DNA of 64,000 nt from Coriobacteriia bacterium (GTDB taxonomy: Bacteria; Actinomycetota; Coriobacteriia; Anaerosomatales; Anaerosomataceae), in NCBI GenBank assembly GCA_030651765.1, contig JAUSBY010000012.1, positions 187,501 to 251,500 of the forward strand, written 5' to 3'. Every line of letters starts with the position of its first letter. Position 1 is the stretch's first letter. The translations under genes were made by a program, and so were the position numbers. Positions 63,699 to 64,000 of the stretch are shown one piece after another. The notes beneath the pieces are model-generated. The model was not told the DNA's origin and made no database searches. It saw only the letters and a program-made list of their open reading frames with translations.

Positions 63699-64000
63699 TC
63701 AGTCTGCGTATCTCAACACCCTGTTGAGTTCCTCGGCACTGACCTCGCCGGACTTGACTCTCGCCAGGCCGGAGACCACGAGCGGCCTCATGCCCGCTGC
63801 CATCGCCGCCTTGGCGATGTCTTCGGTCGACCCCCCTCTGCCGACCACCGAGCGCACCGGCTCAGTGAACGGCAGCACCTCATGCAGCGCGGTGGCACCG
63901 CGGAAGCCGCTCTTACCGCAGTTGGGACAACCGGTCCCGGCCTTGTCTGCGATGTCTCCGGGGGCGCCCGGGATCCGGACAGCGAGACGACCGTCGGTCT
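63699..64000 (-). CDS. PilB/GspE-type secretion ATPase, C-terminal part (cut by window edge)
   Basis: The minus strand reads an open frame from the window edge to TGA at 63699-63701. The visible end of about 100 residues has GTGCPNCGKSGFRGATALHE, followed by VLPFTEPVRSVV and SAEELNRVLRYAD at the C-terminus. This is the zinc-binding CxxC segment and tail of PilB/GspE/PulE ATPases that power type IV pili or type II secretion. Only one Cys pair is visible; the other and the Walker motifs lie outside the window. Its position before two CheW genes ties chemosensing to pili. Confidence 0.85.
   Translation of the reverse strand, partial: TDGRLAVRIPGAPGDIADKAGTGCPNCGKSGFRGATALHEVLPFTEPVRSVVGRGGSTEDIAKAAMAAGMRPLVVSGLARVKSGEVSAEELNRVLRYAD

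Overview
The window is 64 kb of high-GC DNA carrying about 52 protein genes, one of them cut by the right edge, six tRNA genes and several cis-regulatory elements. Genes are packed tightly, with many 1-14 nt overlaps, frequent GTG and TTG starts, and strong Shine-Dalgarno sites. Almost everything from 7.7 kb to the end lies on the minus strand. I see no insertion sequences, phage genes or CRISPR arrays. The gene content is that of an anaerobic, respiratory, probably motile bacterium: multihaem cytochromes, formate-tetrahydrofolate ligase, a SipW/TasA-like secretion pair, a T-box before pheST, ArgR in an arg operon, and type IV pilus/chemotaxis genes. This best fits a deep-branching actinobacterium of the Coriobacteriia/Anaerosomatales type. 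That placement is inference; no 16S gene is present.

Layout: (1) 0-7.7 kb: two class A penicillin-binding proteins flank a U32 peptidase-family gene. (2) 7.7-20.2 kb: a long minus-strand unit argC-J-B-D-F-R-G-H, then a GNAT acetyltransferase, then polX, a 3-methyladenine glycosylase and a NIF3-like gene. A good promoter and an AT-rich ARG-box-like palindrome precede argC. (3) 20.3-25.3 kb: pheST behind a T-box leader, and a TasA-like/SipW pair. (4) 25.3-40.4 kb: infC-rpmI-rplT with an attenuator leader and an AUC start for infC, an orphan 7TM histidine kinase, thrS, a zinc-ribbon membrane protein, panD, a CorA-like protein, folC, valS, a small Cys-rich protein, tig-clpP-clpX and tRNA-Leu.

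(5) 40.4-47.0 kb: the most striking region, a seven-gene electron-transfer operon. In transcription order it encodes a membrane tetrahaem cytochrome, a Tat-exported 4x[4Fe-4S] subunit, an NrfD/PsrC quinone-site subunit, three tandem paralogous multihaem cytochromes (11, 9 and 9 haem sites) and a 12-haem NapC/NrfH-like cytochrome. That is about 45 predicted haem sites, four of them non-standard (CX3CH or CX4CH). A PhoPR-like two-component system is transcribed divergently from it. An 11-bp-periodic direct repeat lies in the shared intergenic region and recurs before the membrane-protein gene that follows the kinase.

(6) 50.4-57.9 kb: prfC, tRNA-Lys, fhs, a tRNA cluster (Pro-Gly-Arg-His) and the murI-MBL-rph-rdgB group. 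(7) 57.9-64 kb: a chemosensory operon running from a PilB/GspE-type ATPase (partial) through two CheW proteins, an MCP with almost no ectodomain, a CheA with a C-terminal receiver, and CheB. This suggests chemosensory control of type IV pili.
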